Shown piece by piece: positions 55,235 through 63,446 of a stretch of 64,000 bases of DNA; position 1 is the first letter of the stretch; each line of letters opens with the position of its first letter. Source of the DNA: Rufibacter immobilis (lineage in GTDB: Bacteria; Bacteroidota; Bacteroidia; Cytophagales; Hymenobacteraceae); NCBI RefSeq assembly GCF_003721565.1, contig NZ_RJJE01000009.1:496001-560000 (forward strand), in the 5' to 3' direction. The notes beneath the pieces were generated by a model. The model made no database searches, was not told the DNA's origin, and was given only the letters and a program-made list of their open reading frames with translations. A program made the translations under genes and the position numbers.

Positions 55235-58200
55235 ATGAAAAACCTATTTACCCGATTGATGCTCATCGTGGTGATGTGTTTGCCAGTACACCTTAGTTGG
55301 GGTCAGGGTATCACTACATCTTCCATGAATGGCTTAATTACTGACCAAAGCAGTGAGGGGCTGATTGGTGCAACCGTAGTGGCTACGCATACCCCTACTG
55401 GCACCCGTTATGCTGTAGCTACAGGCGTAGACGGTCGGTTCACTATCCCAAACATGCGCGTTGGCGGTCCATACACCGTAGAAGTTAGCTATGTTGGCTT
55501 TCAAACTCAGAGAACTGAAAACATTGTTTTAAAACTTGCCGAGCCTTTTTCATTTAATACTAAACTGTCCCAATCCGGCACAGAGTTACAGGAAGTAGTT
55601 GTTACTGGTACGGATAGCAGGTCTGTGTTAAATGCTGAAAGAAGCGGTTCTGTGACCAACATCAGCAACCAAGAGATTCAGGCACTCCCTACAATTAGCC
55701 GCAGCATCAATGACTTCACTCGTTTGACACCACAGTCAAATGGCACTTCTATCGGCGGTGGCAACTATCGTCAGAACAACATCACCATTGACGGTTCTGA
55801 GTTTAACAACAACTTCGGTATTGGAACTAATTTACCGGGTGGTTCTGCCCAACCAATTTCACTGGACGCTATTGAAGAAATTTCTGTAAACGTAACGCCA
55901 TATGACGTTCGCCAATCTGGTTTCATTGGTAGTGCCGTTAACGCTGTAACTCGTTCAGGTACTAATGATTTCTCTGGATCAGTGTATACTTTCTTCCGGA
56001 ACCAGAACCAGCAAGGAAGTAAAGTAGGACCTGATGAAGTAATATTGCAAGACATGGATTATAAGCAATATGGCTTCAGGGTTGGTGGTCCTATCATTAA
56101 AAATAAGCTTTTCTTCTTCTTAAATGGAGAGATGGAGAAAACTATAAGACCAGGTCAAACACGTTTTGCCTCCACGTTAGATACTCCTTTTGGAACTAAC
56201 CCTAATGCATCTCGTCCTACTGCTACTGAGCTGGACAACATCAGCAACTTCCTGAGAGAGAAATATGGTTATGAGACAGGCCCGTACCAAGGGTATGACT
56301 TTGAGAGCGAAAGCAAAAAGTTCTTGGTTAGATTAGACTGGAACATCACAGACAACCATAGATTCACGGTACGTTACAATCAACTGGAGAGCAGCACACC
56401 TAGCTTTATCAACGGCACATCTGCCCCTGGAGCGGCAGGTAACTTTAATGGCTCTAACAGCCGTACCACTATCAATGCTTTAGCCTTCAGCAACTCTAAC
56501 TATTTCCAAGATGCTAACTTCTACTCATTAGCAGCAGAGTTGAACTCTAATTTCTTTGGAGGCAAGCTTTCAAACACCTTCCGTGGATCTTACACCAATC
56601 AGAATGACCCACGGACATCACAGAGCTCTTTATTCCCATTCGTGGATATCTTGAAAGACAATACTCCTTTTACATCTTTCGGATATGAACTATTTACCTA
56701 TGGCAACTTAAGAGATGTTGAATCTTACTCTTTTGTAGATAATATTACCTGGTTTGCTGGAAAACATACTGTGACCGGCGGATTTCAATTAGATCTACAT
56801 GAGACCAAAAATGGTTTTCAGCGCTATGGCACTAGCTACTACAAATTCAATTCATGGGATGATTTCGTAAATGGAGCCAGACCATCTGTTTACGCCCTGA
56901 CCTACTCTCTTGCACCAGGTTTTGCCCAGGCATTCCCTAGCTTTAAGTTCAGACAGTATTCAGGATATCTTCAGGATGAAATCTCTTTAACTGATAACCT
57001 GAGACTGACCGTTGGTCTTCGCGTAGATTTACCAACCTATCCAGAGAAATTAGCTGAGCACCCAATTATTGCTAATCTCACATTTGATGCAGACCGTACT
57101 ACTCCTGGTGGAGAAGAGAAATTCAGTACTGCTACTTTACCAAAGTCATCTCTCCTTTGGTCTCCTAGACTTGGATTCAATTGGGATGTGAAAGGTGACC
57201 GTTCCGTGCAAGTTCGTGGTGGTAGCGGTATCTTCACTGGCCGTGTACCTTTTGTGTGGATTGTATCACAAGCAAGTGATGCAGGTATGCTGCAAATTAC
57301 GCAGACATTGGAAGGTGCTGATGCCCCACTTTTTGATCCAGACCCTAATGCCCACCGCCCAGCAGTTCAACCAGCGGCAGGAACTTTACTTGGCAGCAAT
57401 ATGACCTTTATTGCCAATGATTTCAAAATGCCCCAAACCTGGAAAAGCAACCTGGGAGTTGATGCGCAATTGCCATTTGGCATTGTAGGTACTTTAGAAG
57501 GGATCTATAACAAAGACCTGAACACTGCTATCTTTAGAAATGTCAATTTGGTAGCACCAACAGCTTTGAACTATGTATCTAAAGACGCTAATGGAAACGA
57601 CGTTCTGTACCCAGACACAAGATTGTTCTATCCAAACGGAGTAGGCGCCAGACAACAATACTCACTGAATAGAAGCTCTGTAATTGAGAGTGGCGCTACA
57701 GGCAATTTCCAACCAGTAGTTCTTGACAATGCCTCAAAAGGATACTATTGGTCAGTAACTGCTAAATTGGACAAACGCTTTAGCAATGGATTGGCTGCCT
57801 CTGTGGCCTACGTGAGAAGTGAAGCTAAGACTCTATTTGACGGTAGCGGTGACCAAGCAGGATCTGCCTGGAGTGGTACTGCTACAGTAAATGGACCAAA
57901 TACCCCTGAGTTAAGCTATGCCAGCTACGTTGTTCCAGACAGATTTGTAGCTTCCTTTTCTTATCGTAAAGAGTACTTAAAGTACTTTGGCACTAGTGTT
58001 TCATTGTTCTATGAAGGCTCAAGAGGTGGTAGATTCTCTTATACTTACTCTTCTGACTTCAACAGAGATGGCGTTAATAGCGATTTGATCTACATCCCAA
58101 GAGATGCCTCTGAAATCACCTTCGTTCCATTGACAGTAGGTACAGGCGCAAACGCCGTTACTTATACACCGCAACAGCAAAGTGACATGTTCTTCCGTTA

Positions 58201-58585
58201 CATTGAACAGGATGAATATTTACGTGCTAACAAGGGTAAATATGCTGAGCGTAATGGCGCATTATTACCTTGGAGAAACCAATTCGACTTCAGATTACTA
58301 CAAGATATCTTTGTGAATGTTGGAGGCAAGCGTAATACGCTCCAGTTTAGCTGGGATATCTTCAATGTAGGCAACTTCCTGAACAGCGATTGGGGTATCT
58401 TCCAGAATATCAACCAAAGAAACATTCTGACACCTGCTAACGCTTCTTCTGTAAGCAACACCGTCAAACCAACTTTCAGATTGAATACTGACAGAGGTTT
58501 GCCAGCCACTACTACATTCAGAAATGATATTTCAATCAGTTCTACTTACTACATGCAGTTTGGCTTACGCTACATCTTCAACTAA
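55235..58585 (+). CDS. Oar-like TonB-dependent outer membrane receptor
   Basis: A 1116-residue outer-membrane receptor. The start is placed at the ATG at 55235 (MKNLFTRLMLIVVM), which gives a signal peptide cleaved after WGQ. A carboxypeptidase-regulatory-like domain (about 27-115, ITDQSSEGLIGATVVATHT) is followed by ELQEVVVTG and a divergent plug containing NITIDGSEFNNNFGIG and LDAIEEISVNVTPYDVRQSG, marks of the Oar-like branch rather than SusC. The barrel fills the rest and ends in an aromatic strand (YMQFGLRYIFN). No SusD partner follows. Ligand unknown. It has its own promoter and terminator. Confidence 0.9.
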   Translation: MKNLFTRLMLIVVMCLPVHLSWGQGITTSSMNGLITDQSSEGLIGATVVATHTPTGTRYAVATGVDGRFTIPNMRVGGPYTVEVSYVGFQTQRTENIVLKLAEPFSFNTKLSQSGTELQEVVVTGTDSRSVLNAERSGSVTNISNQEIQALPTISRSINDFTRLTPQSNGTSIGGGNYRQNNITIDGSEFNNNFGIGTNLPGGSAQPISLDAIEEISVNVTPYDVRQSGFIGSAVNAVTRSGTNDFSGSVYTFFRNQNQQGSKVGPDEVILQDMDYKQYGFRVGGPIIKNKLFFFLNGEMEKTIRPGQTRFASTLDTPFGTNPNASRPTATELDNISNFLREKYGYETGPYQGYDFESESKKFLVRLDWNITDNHRFTVRYNQLESSTPSFINGTSAPGAAGNFNGSNSRTTINALAFSNSNYFQDANFYSLAAELNSNFFGGKLSNTFRGSYTNQNDPRTSQSSLFPFVDILKDNTPFTSFGYELFTYGNLRDVESYSFVDNITWFAGKHTVTGGFQLDLHETKNGFQRYGTSYYKFNSWDDFVNGARPSVYALTYSLAPGFAQAFPSFKFRQYSGYLQDEISLTDNLRLTVGLRVDLPTYPEKLAEHPIIANLTFDADRTTPGGEEKFSTATLPKSSLLWSPRLGFNWDVKGDRSVQVRGGSGIFTGRVPFVWIVSQASDAGMLQITQTLEGADAPLFDPDPNAHRPAVQPAAGTLLGSNMTFIANDFKMPQTWKSNLGVDAQLPFGIVGTLEGIYNKDLNTAIFRNVNLVAPTALNYVSKDANGNDVLYPDTRLFYPNGVGARQQYSLNRSSVIESGATGNFQPVVLDNASKGYYWSVTAKLDKRFSNGLAASVAYVRSEAKTLFDGSGDQAGSAWSGTATVNGPNTPELSYASYVVPDRFVASFSYRKEYLKYFGTSVSLFYEGSRGGRFSYTYSSDFNRDGVNSDLIYIPRDASEITFVPLTVGTGANAVTYTPQQQSDMFFRYIEQDEYLRANKGKYAERNGALLPWRNQFDFRLLQDIFVNVGGKRNTLQFSWDIFNVGNFLNSDWGIFQNINQRNILTPANASSVSNTVKPTFRLNTDRGLPATTTFRNDISISSTYYMQFGLRYIFN

Positions 58586-58605
58586 CCTGAGAATCTAGAG
58601 TATTG

Positions 58606-58640
58606 AAAAAAGGCCAGAGTTTTTCTCTGGCCTTTTTTTT
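58606..58640 (+). terminator. Rho-independent terminator of the Oar-like receptor gene
   Basis: AAAAAAGGCCAGAG, a 5-nt T loop, CTCTGGCCTTTTTT: a long perfect stem with an eight-T tail. Confidence 0.93.
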
Positions 58641-58683
58641 CTCAAAAAGCTAGAGGAAAACTACAGAATATTCTTCTAAAAAA

Positions 58684-58715
58684 TTTGGCAGTTACCAAAA
58701 CCTGTACTACTTTTG
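58684..58715 (+). promoter_or_regulatory. Promoter of tRNA-Ala
   Basis: TTTG (58684-58687), 20 nt, TACTTTTG (58708-58715), 12 nt before the tRNA. The same layout as at tRNA-Arg. Confidence 0.85.
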
Positions 58716-58727
58716 CATCATCAAAAC

Positions 58728-58801
<74 letters not shown>

Positions 58802-58812
58802 CACTGATTATC

Positions 58813-58849
58813 AAGCACTTACAGCGTAAAAACTGTAAGTGCTTTTTTT
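58813..58849 (+). terminator. Terminator after tRNA-Ala
   Basis: AAGCACTTACAG and CTGTAAGTGCTT form a perfect 12-bp stem around an 8-nt loop, with seven T after it. Confidence 0.9.
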
Positions 58850-58853
58850 GTTT

Positions 58854-58873
58854 TACATACAAAGTACATACAA
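58854..58873 (+). repeat. Tandem TACATACAA direct repeats at 11-nt spacing
   Basis: TACATACAA occurs at 58854-58862 and at 58865-58873, one helical turn apart, just inside the putative element end. They could be arm-type sites of a tyrosine recombinase; this is an inference from position only. Confidence 0.5.
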
Positions 58874-58932
58874 CTACACTGGATCTTAGTTTAAAGTCCT
58901 TATATTGATGTATTCTTAAATGAAAAGTCAGT

Positions 58933-59616
58933 ATGTCACCAGATGAAATAAATAACCTCTACAGAAGTAATGATATACAGAGGTGGCAGAACTCAGAATG
59001 GGTTCTAGGCTATGAAGTAAGACTTTCCAATACCCCGAAACTTCAGTTAGATATTTGTAAAGAACTTGCAGGAGTTTACCCTAAGTGGTTCAGGTTCTCA
59101 AGTTGGAGAAATGGGTGTGGCTGTTATATTGTGCCAGTTTTACCCTCAATGGCAGAATTCAAAGAATACAATAAAGCCCTTCTCGAAGGCAAGAAAGGCT
59201 TTCAATTCAAAGGCATCGTAAAAGATGTGCCACTTAATTTCAAAAAGTGGGTATTTAATAATCAGAATGTAAACCCAGTTCCTCAGTTTGTCAAAGATAA
59301 CTTTATTAAGGGGAACATAAAGTTAGGTTTAAAATATCCTTATAAAGAAAGACTTGTAGTTCAGTATCAGAACTTACTAGACGAATCAATTTCCGATACT
59401 GAACTACGCGATTTAAATCAAATTGCCTTCTTTCAGGCTAATAGAATTGAAAAGCACCTTAAAGGCTTAGCGTGTAAACAACATCCTACTATTGTGTCTT
59501 CTCTTATAGTGACACCTACAAAAGAAAGAAACTTAAATTTCACTGAAAGCTTTTGTTGTGAGGATTTTTGGTACCAAATTGTTGAAGAAGTAAAAACTAT
59601 TCTACAAGTCGATTAA
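58933..59616 (+). CDS. Stand-alone protein resembling the C-terminal part of phage SPP1 gp7/MuF head proteins
   Basis: A 227-residue protein with no signal peptide. Residues about 20-125 follow the conserved C-terminal layout of phage minor head (SPP1 gp7/MuF-type) proteins: GYEVRLSNTPKLQLDICKEL, AGVYPKWFRFSSWRNGCGCY, IVPVLPSMAEF, KDVPLNFKKWVFNN and PQFVKDN. In those proteins the centre usually reads FTGWHPQCRCY; here the His is replaced (SWRNGCGC). The N-terminal head-binding part is absent. Residues 125-227 are not recognised. It is the only rightward gene of this region and overlaps the stop codon of its convergent neighbour by 4 nt. Function unknown; interference with or use of a phage capsid is a guess. 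Confidence 0.65.
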   Translation: MSPDEINNLYRSNDIQRWQNSEWVLGYEVRLSNTPKLQLDICKELAGVYPKWFRFSSWRNGCGCYIVPVLPSMAEFKEYNKALLEGKKGFQFKGIVKDVPLNFKKWVFNNQNVNPVPQFVKDNFIKGNIKLGLKYPYKERLVVQYQNLLDESISDTELRDLNQIAFFQANRIEKHLKGLACKQHPTIVSSLIVTPTKERNLNFTESFCCEDFWYQIVEEVKTILQVD

Positions 59617-59858
59617 GAATTTTTCCACTCAATAATATAAACCTGCCCGTACTTAGTCCTTTCCTGAAATTGTGCCTCTGTAAGTCCTTCCTCCATGTCA
59701 TTTAGCTTGAATTTCCCCGCCTCTCCGATTGAGTAAGTACCGTCTACCTCTTTGAAGGCAATAATAGGAGGGCTTGCCCCCCGTAGGGCTTCGGCTGCCT
59801 CCTGCGGGTTGATTGCACCGCTTAGGATTTGCTTCAGTATTGATCTGCTGTCTTTCAT
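59613..59858 (-). CDS. Small mobile-element protein (paralogue of the next gene)
   Basis: An 81-residue protein. SRSILKQILSGAINPQEAAE near the N-terminus and EVDGTYSIGEAGKF in the middle match the 96-residue protein at 59855 (REILKQLLNGRLNPKTAISE; EGSDGLYSIGKTKG), so the two are tandem duplicates. No known domain is recognised; a short helical N-terminus and a small beta sheet are likely. Its ATG overlaps the stop of the upstream gene (ATGA type), so translation is probably coupled. It ends the leftward operon. Confidence 0.7.
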   Translation of the reverse strand: MKDSRSILKQILSGAINPQEAAEALRGASPPIIAFKEVDGTYSIGEAGKFKLNDMEEGLTEAQFQERTKYGQVYIIEWKNS

Positions 59859-60145
59859 TTGCTGTTGTCGGTTAGATTGGTTTCGTCCATAGGAGCAGGC
59901 TCCGCATCACCTAGCAATGCGCATTCCTCATCAAGTATCACATGCACCCTGTTATTTACTTTGGCCTGCATTCTCTCTTCTGCCAATCCCTTCGTTTTTC
60001 CTATGCTGTACAGACCGTCAGAGCCTTCAATTACTATAGTGATACTGTTACTGCCTATTGATTTTTGAAGCTCTGAAATAGCTGTTTTAGGGTTTAACCT
60101 GCCATTAAGTAACTGCTTCAATATTTCCCGTTTATTTTCCTGCAT
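59855..60145 (-). CDS. Small mobile-element protein (paralogue of the previous gene)
   Basis: A 96-residue protein related to the one at 59613 by ILKQLLNGRLNP and DGLYSIG blocks at matching spacing, plus a later VNNRVHVILDEE versus YGQVYIIEW. It carries an extra acidic, Pro-containing C-terminus of about 20 residues. Start and stop are 2 and 4 nt from its neighbours, so it sits in a tight four-gene unit (60731 to 59613). No function recognised. Confidence 0.7.
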   Translation of the reverse strand: MQENKREILKQLLNGRLNPKTAISELQKSIGSNSITIVIEGSDGLYSIGKTKGLAEERMQAKVNNRVHVILDEECALLGDAEPAPMDETNLTDNSK

Positions 60146-60147
60146 AC

Positions 60148-60426
60148 CTAGTACTCCTTTTCTAAAGTTTCGCTTATCTCATCATACTCCTGTTTGCTGA
60201 TCCGTAGTACCTTCAGGCTCTTGAAAGGATGCTGCTCCTTTACTTTGCTTATTATAGTATCTACCTGGTCATTGGGAACATTCCCGTACTTTTCATTCAC
60301 CATTACCAGTGAATGCTTTTCGGTGTAGCCCTCAACAATGAATACCTCCAATGAAGGGAATACTCTGTCAATTGGCTCGCCTTCCAGAACTTTGCGCAAT
60401 GCGTTTATTTTATCCTGCTTGTTCAT
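60148..60426 (-). CDS. Small mobile-element protein of unknown function
   Basis: A 92-residue protein rich in charged residues. The start (KINALRKVLEGEPIDRVFPS) faintly echoes the ILKQLLNGxxNP start of the two downstream paralogues, but the rest does not align by eye. Overlaps the upstream stop codon by 4 nt and precedes the next start by 2 nt, so it is translationally coupled in the unit. No domain recognised. Confidence 0.65.
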   Translation of the reverse strand: MNKQDKINALRKVLEGEPIDRVFPSLEVFIVEGYTEKHSLVMVNEKYGNVPNDQVDTIISKVKEQHPFKSLKVLRISKQEYDEISETLEKEY

Positions 60427-60731
60427 TGCTCTAACTCGTTAAGTAGTTTGGTTATTAATTCATTCAACTGCGTTTCTGTCAACCCGTCCAGCCTGCTCTG
60501 TACCTCTCCTGTATGCTCTACCGCTTTAAGAGTGGGTAAACCAAATGAAAGAAGCTTTGTGTAGAAGAGCAGCTTATCCTTCGGCTCAAGCTTTTTGAAG
60601 TCTTCCTGCACTATATCAAAGTTCTCATCTAGGAAGGCATTAACGCGCTCCCTCATGCCCGTTGTCACCTTATTAGGTACTCCCGGCTTCCTGCCGTTCG
60701 GGTTGTTGGTCATACCTTTTTTTAGCCCCAT
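60423..60731 (-). CDS. Terminase-small-subunit-like / NPNGRKPG-motif protein
   Basis: A 102-residue protein. The N-terminus KGMTNNPNGRKPGVPNKVTT is a motif common at the start of small phage and mobile-element proteins often annotated as terminase-small-subunit-like (DUF5681-type). It is followed by a helical body (RERVNAFLDENFDIVQEDFKK) with LLSFGLPTLKAVE and a Leu/Glu-rich C-terminal helix. DNA binding is plausible from the basic start. It heads the four-gene coupled unit. Confidence 0.65.
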   Translation of the reverse strand: MGLKKGMTNNPNGRKPGVPNKVTTGMRERVNAFLDENFDIVQEDFKKLEPKDKLLFYTKLLSFGLPTLKAVEHTGEVQSRLDGLTETQLNELITKLLNELEQ

Positions 60732-60804
60732 GTTTTGTAGTTATTTGTTATTTTCAAATCAAGTAAGCTAAGGGGTGCCACTATTGGCGTAGCACCCCCA
60801 GCAA

Positions 60805-61497
60805 CTATAGCTTTCTCTTGTGCGCCTGAACTGCCCAGCCCACGAAGTCAGGATTTACTGAGAACTCCCCATCCTTCGCCTGTAACGCGCTCTTCAGCAC
60901 CTCAAAGACCGGGGAAGAGCCTAAGACAGTGGGCAGAGGGTAGCGGTTGCCTTGCAGCTCCCTCAGCAGGTCTGAGCAGGTTCCGGCCACTGCCTGCAAC
61001 TTCGCGTGCAGGCTCACCTCTTCGGGTGTGCGTAGGTAAACCCTGCAATAATCCTCCCTTATCCGCTCTTTGGCTTCCTCCTTTATCTCCGGCTCCCCCT
61101 CCCCGTTGATGCTGATGAAGGAAAGCGGCAACCGGGGCTCGCCCATTGAGGAAACGTTTGCCTGCGTCCGAAGGGCTGCCACGGCGCGTTTAAGCTCCTC
61201 CACGAGCCTGTAGGCATCTGCCAGTATCTCATTCTTCATGGTTTCGCTACGTAGGTTCAGGGCTTCGTACCGTTCGGTCACGTCCGTGATAAGCCTCTCC
61301 TCCGCGCTGGCTGTGCCCCCTGAGATAAGGCCGGTGAACACCTCATTGCTGAACTCGCCCATTTTCATGTTCAGGTAAGCTTCCTTCACCTTCCTTATGA
61401 GCGGGAATAGTTTTCTGCCGTTGGTAAGCATTGTGTTGTATAATCCCTCTTTCTCGCTGATGAGAATGGGCTGCTGTGCCTGGATAATGTTTTCCAT
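60805..61497 (-). CDS. Mobile-element protein of unknown function
   Basis: A 230-residue, mostly helical cytosolic protein. No motif is recognised; it has regular heptad-like stretches (ERLITDVTERYEALNLRSET) and a C-terminal basic tail (VQAHKRKL). It is GC-richer than the genes upstream of it, unusual within this region. It lies 74 nt before the four-gene unit and about 12 nt after the stop of the small gene at 61510. It may be a structural or DNA-associated protein, but nothing supports a choice. Confidence 0.65.
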   Translation of the reverse strand: MENIIQAQQPILISEKEGLYNTMLTNGRKLFPLIRKVKEAYLNMKMGEFSNEVFTGLISGGTASAEERLITDVTERYEALNLRSETMKNEILADAYRLVEELKRAVAALRTQANVSSMGEPRLPLSFISINGEGEPEIKEEAKERIREDYCRVYLRTPEEVSLHAKLQAVAGTCSDLLRELQGNRYPLPTVLGSSPVFEVLKSALQAKDGEFSVNPDFVGWAVQAHKRKL

Positions 61498-61509
61498 TTT
61501 ATTAATCGT

Positions 61510-61680
61510 TTAAAGGTTTACTGCGTCAATTTCCTCCTGTGTGGCTTCGCTCACGCTGGCTAAAGCTATGATGTCCTCCTTTGTGATTTCAATGTTCAAG
61601 GAGGTGCCGTATTTGCCCTTCAGTAGTTCCACTACTTCCATTGCTACCTGCTGCTGCTTGGCAGGAGTCAGGGTACTCAT
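61510..61680 (-). CDS. Small mobile-element protein of unknown function
   Basis: A 56-residue protein (MSTLTPAKQQQVAMEVVELL, ending EATQEEIDAVNL). Start placed at the ATG at 61680; a second ATG lies at 61695, and the longest frame (61755) overlaps the upstream gene and adds a hydrophobic run that looks untranslated. Acidic, helical, with no known domain. It lies just before the 230-residue gene on the same strand. Confidence 0.55.
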   Translation of the reverse strand: MSTLTPAKQQQVAMEVVELLKGKYGTSLNIEITKEDIIALASVSEATQEEIDAVNL

Positions 61681-61744
61681 AATTGAATGTGTCATAATTA
61701 TTATTGTTAAGATGAATGATGTTCTAAATTGAAAAGGGCGTTTA

Positions 61745-62704
61745 CTACTTTTCATAGGAGTAATCAGAGATGAAGCGATTCAGATAAGTATGGAATGTAT
61801 CAAAGTCCTTAGTTTCAGGTTTCCTTGATAAGAAGTAAGGGATCAATTTCCCCACTGTAATTTCACCTTTCAGAAAGTCGTCTACATAGGCAATAAAGCT
61901 GTTCTCTATTTCCTCAACCCCTTGAGTTTGACTTAATTCAAAAAGTGCCTCTTGGTTACGCTTCAGAAAACTCAGATTGCAAGTACTCTTTGCACGCTGT
62001 CCTTTTTTTTGTTTCTTATTGTACATCTCAATCCGTTCGGCATAGATCCTATTGAGTAAGTTCTCCAGTCGATTGATCTTATTGAGTTTGGCAGTCTCAG
62101 CTTCTTGTGCCTCTCTTTTGGCTTTGCGTTCTGCTGCCTCTTTAGCTTTTTGTGTTTTAGTATCTATTGGTTCATTAGTACCATCAGAAGAAAAAGAAGA
62201 ACTAACTGTAGGTGTGTCAACACCTACCATATTCTTTTCTTTTCTTAAGTTGCTTATAGGTTCCTTATTAGGTTCCTTATAAGTTCCTTTATGCTTACTG
62301 ATTTCGGGTAAAAGTTTACTGAAATAAGACAATAGTTTACCGTTATCAGTTAATAGTTTTCCGTTTTCAGCAAACTGGTAAATCTGAGGAATTAGGGCTA
62401 ATACACTTTCTTTATTAACACAGAAGTAAGAGCATTTAGGCATACCTTTACGTTCAACTTTTATTATTCCAAGCATTTCAAATTTCTTAATGATGGTAGA
62501 TAGTTGAGCTTTCCTTATTTTGGTTTCTTCAGCAATCCTTCTTATCGAATAGTAAAACTCAACTAGGTTTTTAAAGGAGCTTGCTTTTACCATAAGCCAT
62601 TCAAAGAGGACAACTTCAGATAGGTCAAAAAAGTCTGTATAATTCTGTAACCTAAGAATATTGATGGCGAGGGGGTTAAACTCTTTATCTTTAGGTGCAC
62701 TCAT
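61745..62704 (-). CDS. Winged-helix protein resembling plasmid replication initiators
   Basis: A 319-residue protein. The N-terminal about 115 residues look like a winged-helix domain: DLSEVVLFEWLMVKASSFK, FYYSIRRIAEETKIRKAQLS and KKFEMLGIIKVERKG, the recognition helix and wing pattern of replication-initiator-like or DnaD-N-like proteins. A linker rich in Ser and Thr follows (about 155-185), then a long charged helix (KEAAERKAKREAQEAETAKL) and a C-terminal helical domain. Such architecture occurs in mobile-element replication proteins, but the assignment is by pattern only. Its start overlaps the upstream HTH gene by 14 nt. Confidence 0.6.
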   Translation of the reverse strand: MSAPKDKEFNPLAINILRLQNYTDFFDLSEVVLFEWLMVKASSFKNLVEFYYSIRRIAEETKIRKAQLSTIIKKFEMLGIIKVERKGMPKCSYFCVNKESVLALIPQIYQFAENGKLLTDNGKLLSYFSKLLPEISKHKGTYKEPNKEPISNLRKEKNMVGVDTPTVSSSFSSDGTNEPIDTKTQKAKEAAERKAKREAQEAETAKLNKINRLENLLNRIYAERIEMYNKKQKKGQRAKSTCNLSFLKRNQEALFELSQTQGVEEIENSFIAYVDDFLKGEITVGKLIPYFLSRKPETKDFDTFHTYLNRFISDYSYEK

Positions 62705-63002
62705 CTAACCCTCCTTTTTCAATTTCTGCCATGTTGGTGGTGTAGAATCCGGCTCGGAAATGGGTAATAGGACAAAAGCCTTTCCATACCAGAGCGATTG
62801 CTCCGGCTTTCCGTAAAGTGGCTACATAGCGGCAAATTGATGCTCTTTCTATGCCCGTCTTATGGGCAATCATTAGCATGGTGGCGGGAGTTTGATAAAA
62901 GGCAGCTCTTATTAAACTAAGTTGTTTTTGGCCTTTATCTGTATTATCTTTGCTTCTGTCAAATTGCAAAGAATCTTTAGGAGGAGTTAAATGTTTAGGC
63001 AT
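62691..63002 (-). CDS. Small winged-helix DNA-binding protein
   Basis: A 103-residue protein. Residues about 25-75 form an HTH: AFYQTPATMLMIAHKTGIERASICRYVATLRKAGAI in pieces, with CRYV as the recognition helix, then a wing ending in CPITHFRAGFYTTN. This type of small HTH protein with the CPIT..RAGFYTTN ending is frequent in Bacteroidota mobile elements. The gene overlaps its neighbours at both ends by 8-14 nt. Probably a regulator of element replication or excision genes. Confidence 0.75.
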   Translation of the reverse strand: MPKHLTPPKDSLQFDRSKDNTDKGQKQLSLIRAAFYQTPATMLMIAHKTGIERASICRYVATLRKAGAIALVWKGFCPITHFRAGFYTTNMAEIEKGGLDECT

Positions 63003-63357
63003 TAGCTCCTCCTTTCTTTTTACGTCTTGAACTTCTGGCTAAGGTTAGCTCAATTTCGCCTGTATTCCTTTTATCAACTGTTTGGGAATCTAGCCAAACA
63101 AGCAACTCCTTACGGCTAAAAATTAGCTGCCTCCCAAATGTTTTAAAGGGTATCTCTTTAGCAGCTGTCTTTTTGTATAGCTGTGATTCACTTATTTTGC
63201 AACCCTGGTCATTGAGAAATTTTAGAGCCTGCTCTTTGTTGCAGCGGTCAGGATGGCTTTGCTTACCATCATTTTTCAATAATTTAAGAAGCTCTTCTAG
63301 GAGAAACTCTTGCCGGTTAAACCGTCTTTCAATTACTGCAAATGGATTATCTATCAT
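62995..63357 (-). CDS. Excisionase-like helix-turn-helix (HTH_17-type) protein
   Basis: A 120-residue protein. The region NKEQALKFLNDQGCKISESQ and LYKKTAAKEIPFKTFGRQLI then FSRKELLVWLDSQTV is the excisionase/MerR-like HTH_17 pattern, in which a short HTH is followed by a beta turn and a helix ending in WL. A coiled N-terminus (EFLLEELLKLL) may dimerise, and the C-terminus is basic. Such proteins act as recombination directionality factors or repressors in tRNA-integrated elements. A TAAGTTTG -7 element and GTTGC/GCAAC repeats lie upstream. Confidence 0.78.
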   Translation of the reverse strand: MIDNPFAVIERRFNRQEFLLEELLKLLKNDGKQSHPDRCNKEQALKFLNDQGCKISESQLYKKTAAKEIPFKTFGRQLIFSRKELLVWLDSQTVDKRNTGEIELTLARSSRRKKKGGANA

Positions 63358-63380
63358 GGTCTTTACGTTAATGTATAGAC

Positions 63381-63446
63381 CAAACTTACGAGGATTAGTA
63401 GTTGCTATTTTTGCTTAGAAGTTGCTGCAACTAATTAGCAACTTCT
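63381..63446 (-). promoter_or_regulatory. Promoter and candidate operator of the HTH operon
   Basis: On the minus strand TAAGTTTG (63381-63388) is a -7 match. Upstream of it GTTGC occurs at 63401 and 63421 and its complement GCAAC at 63427 and 63438 (plus-strand positions). AGTTGCTGCAACT (63420-63432) is a perfect 13-bp palindrome, and AGAAGTTGCT / AGCAACTTCT (63417-63446) a wider inverted repeat that could also end the upstream gene. Confidence 0.5.
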
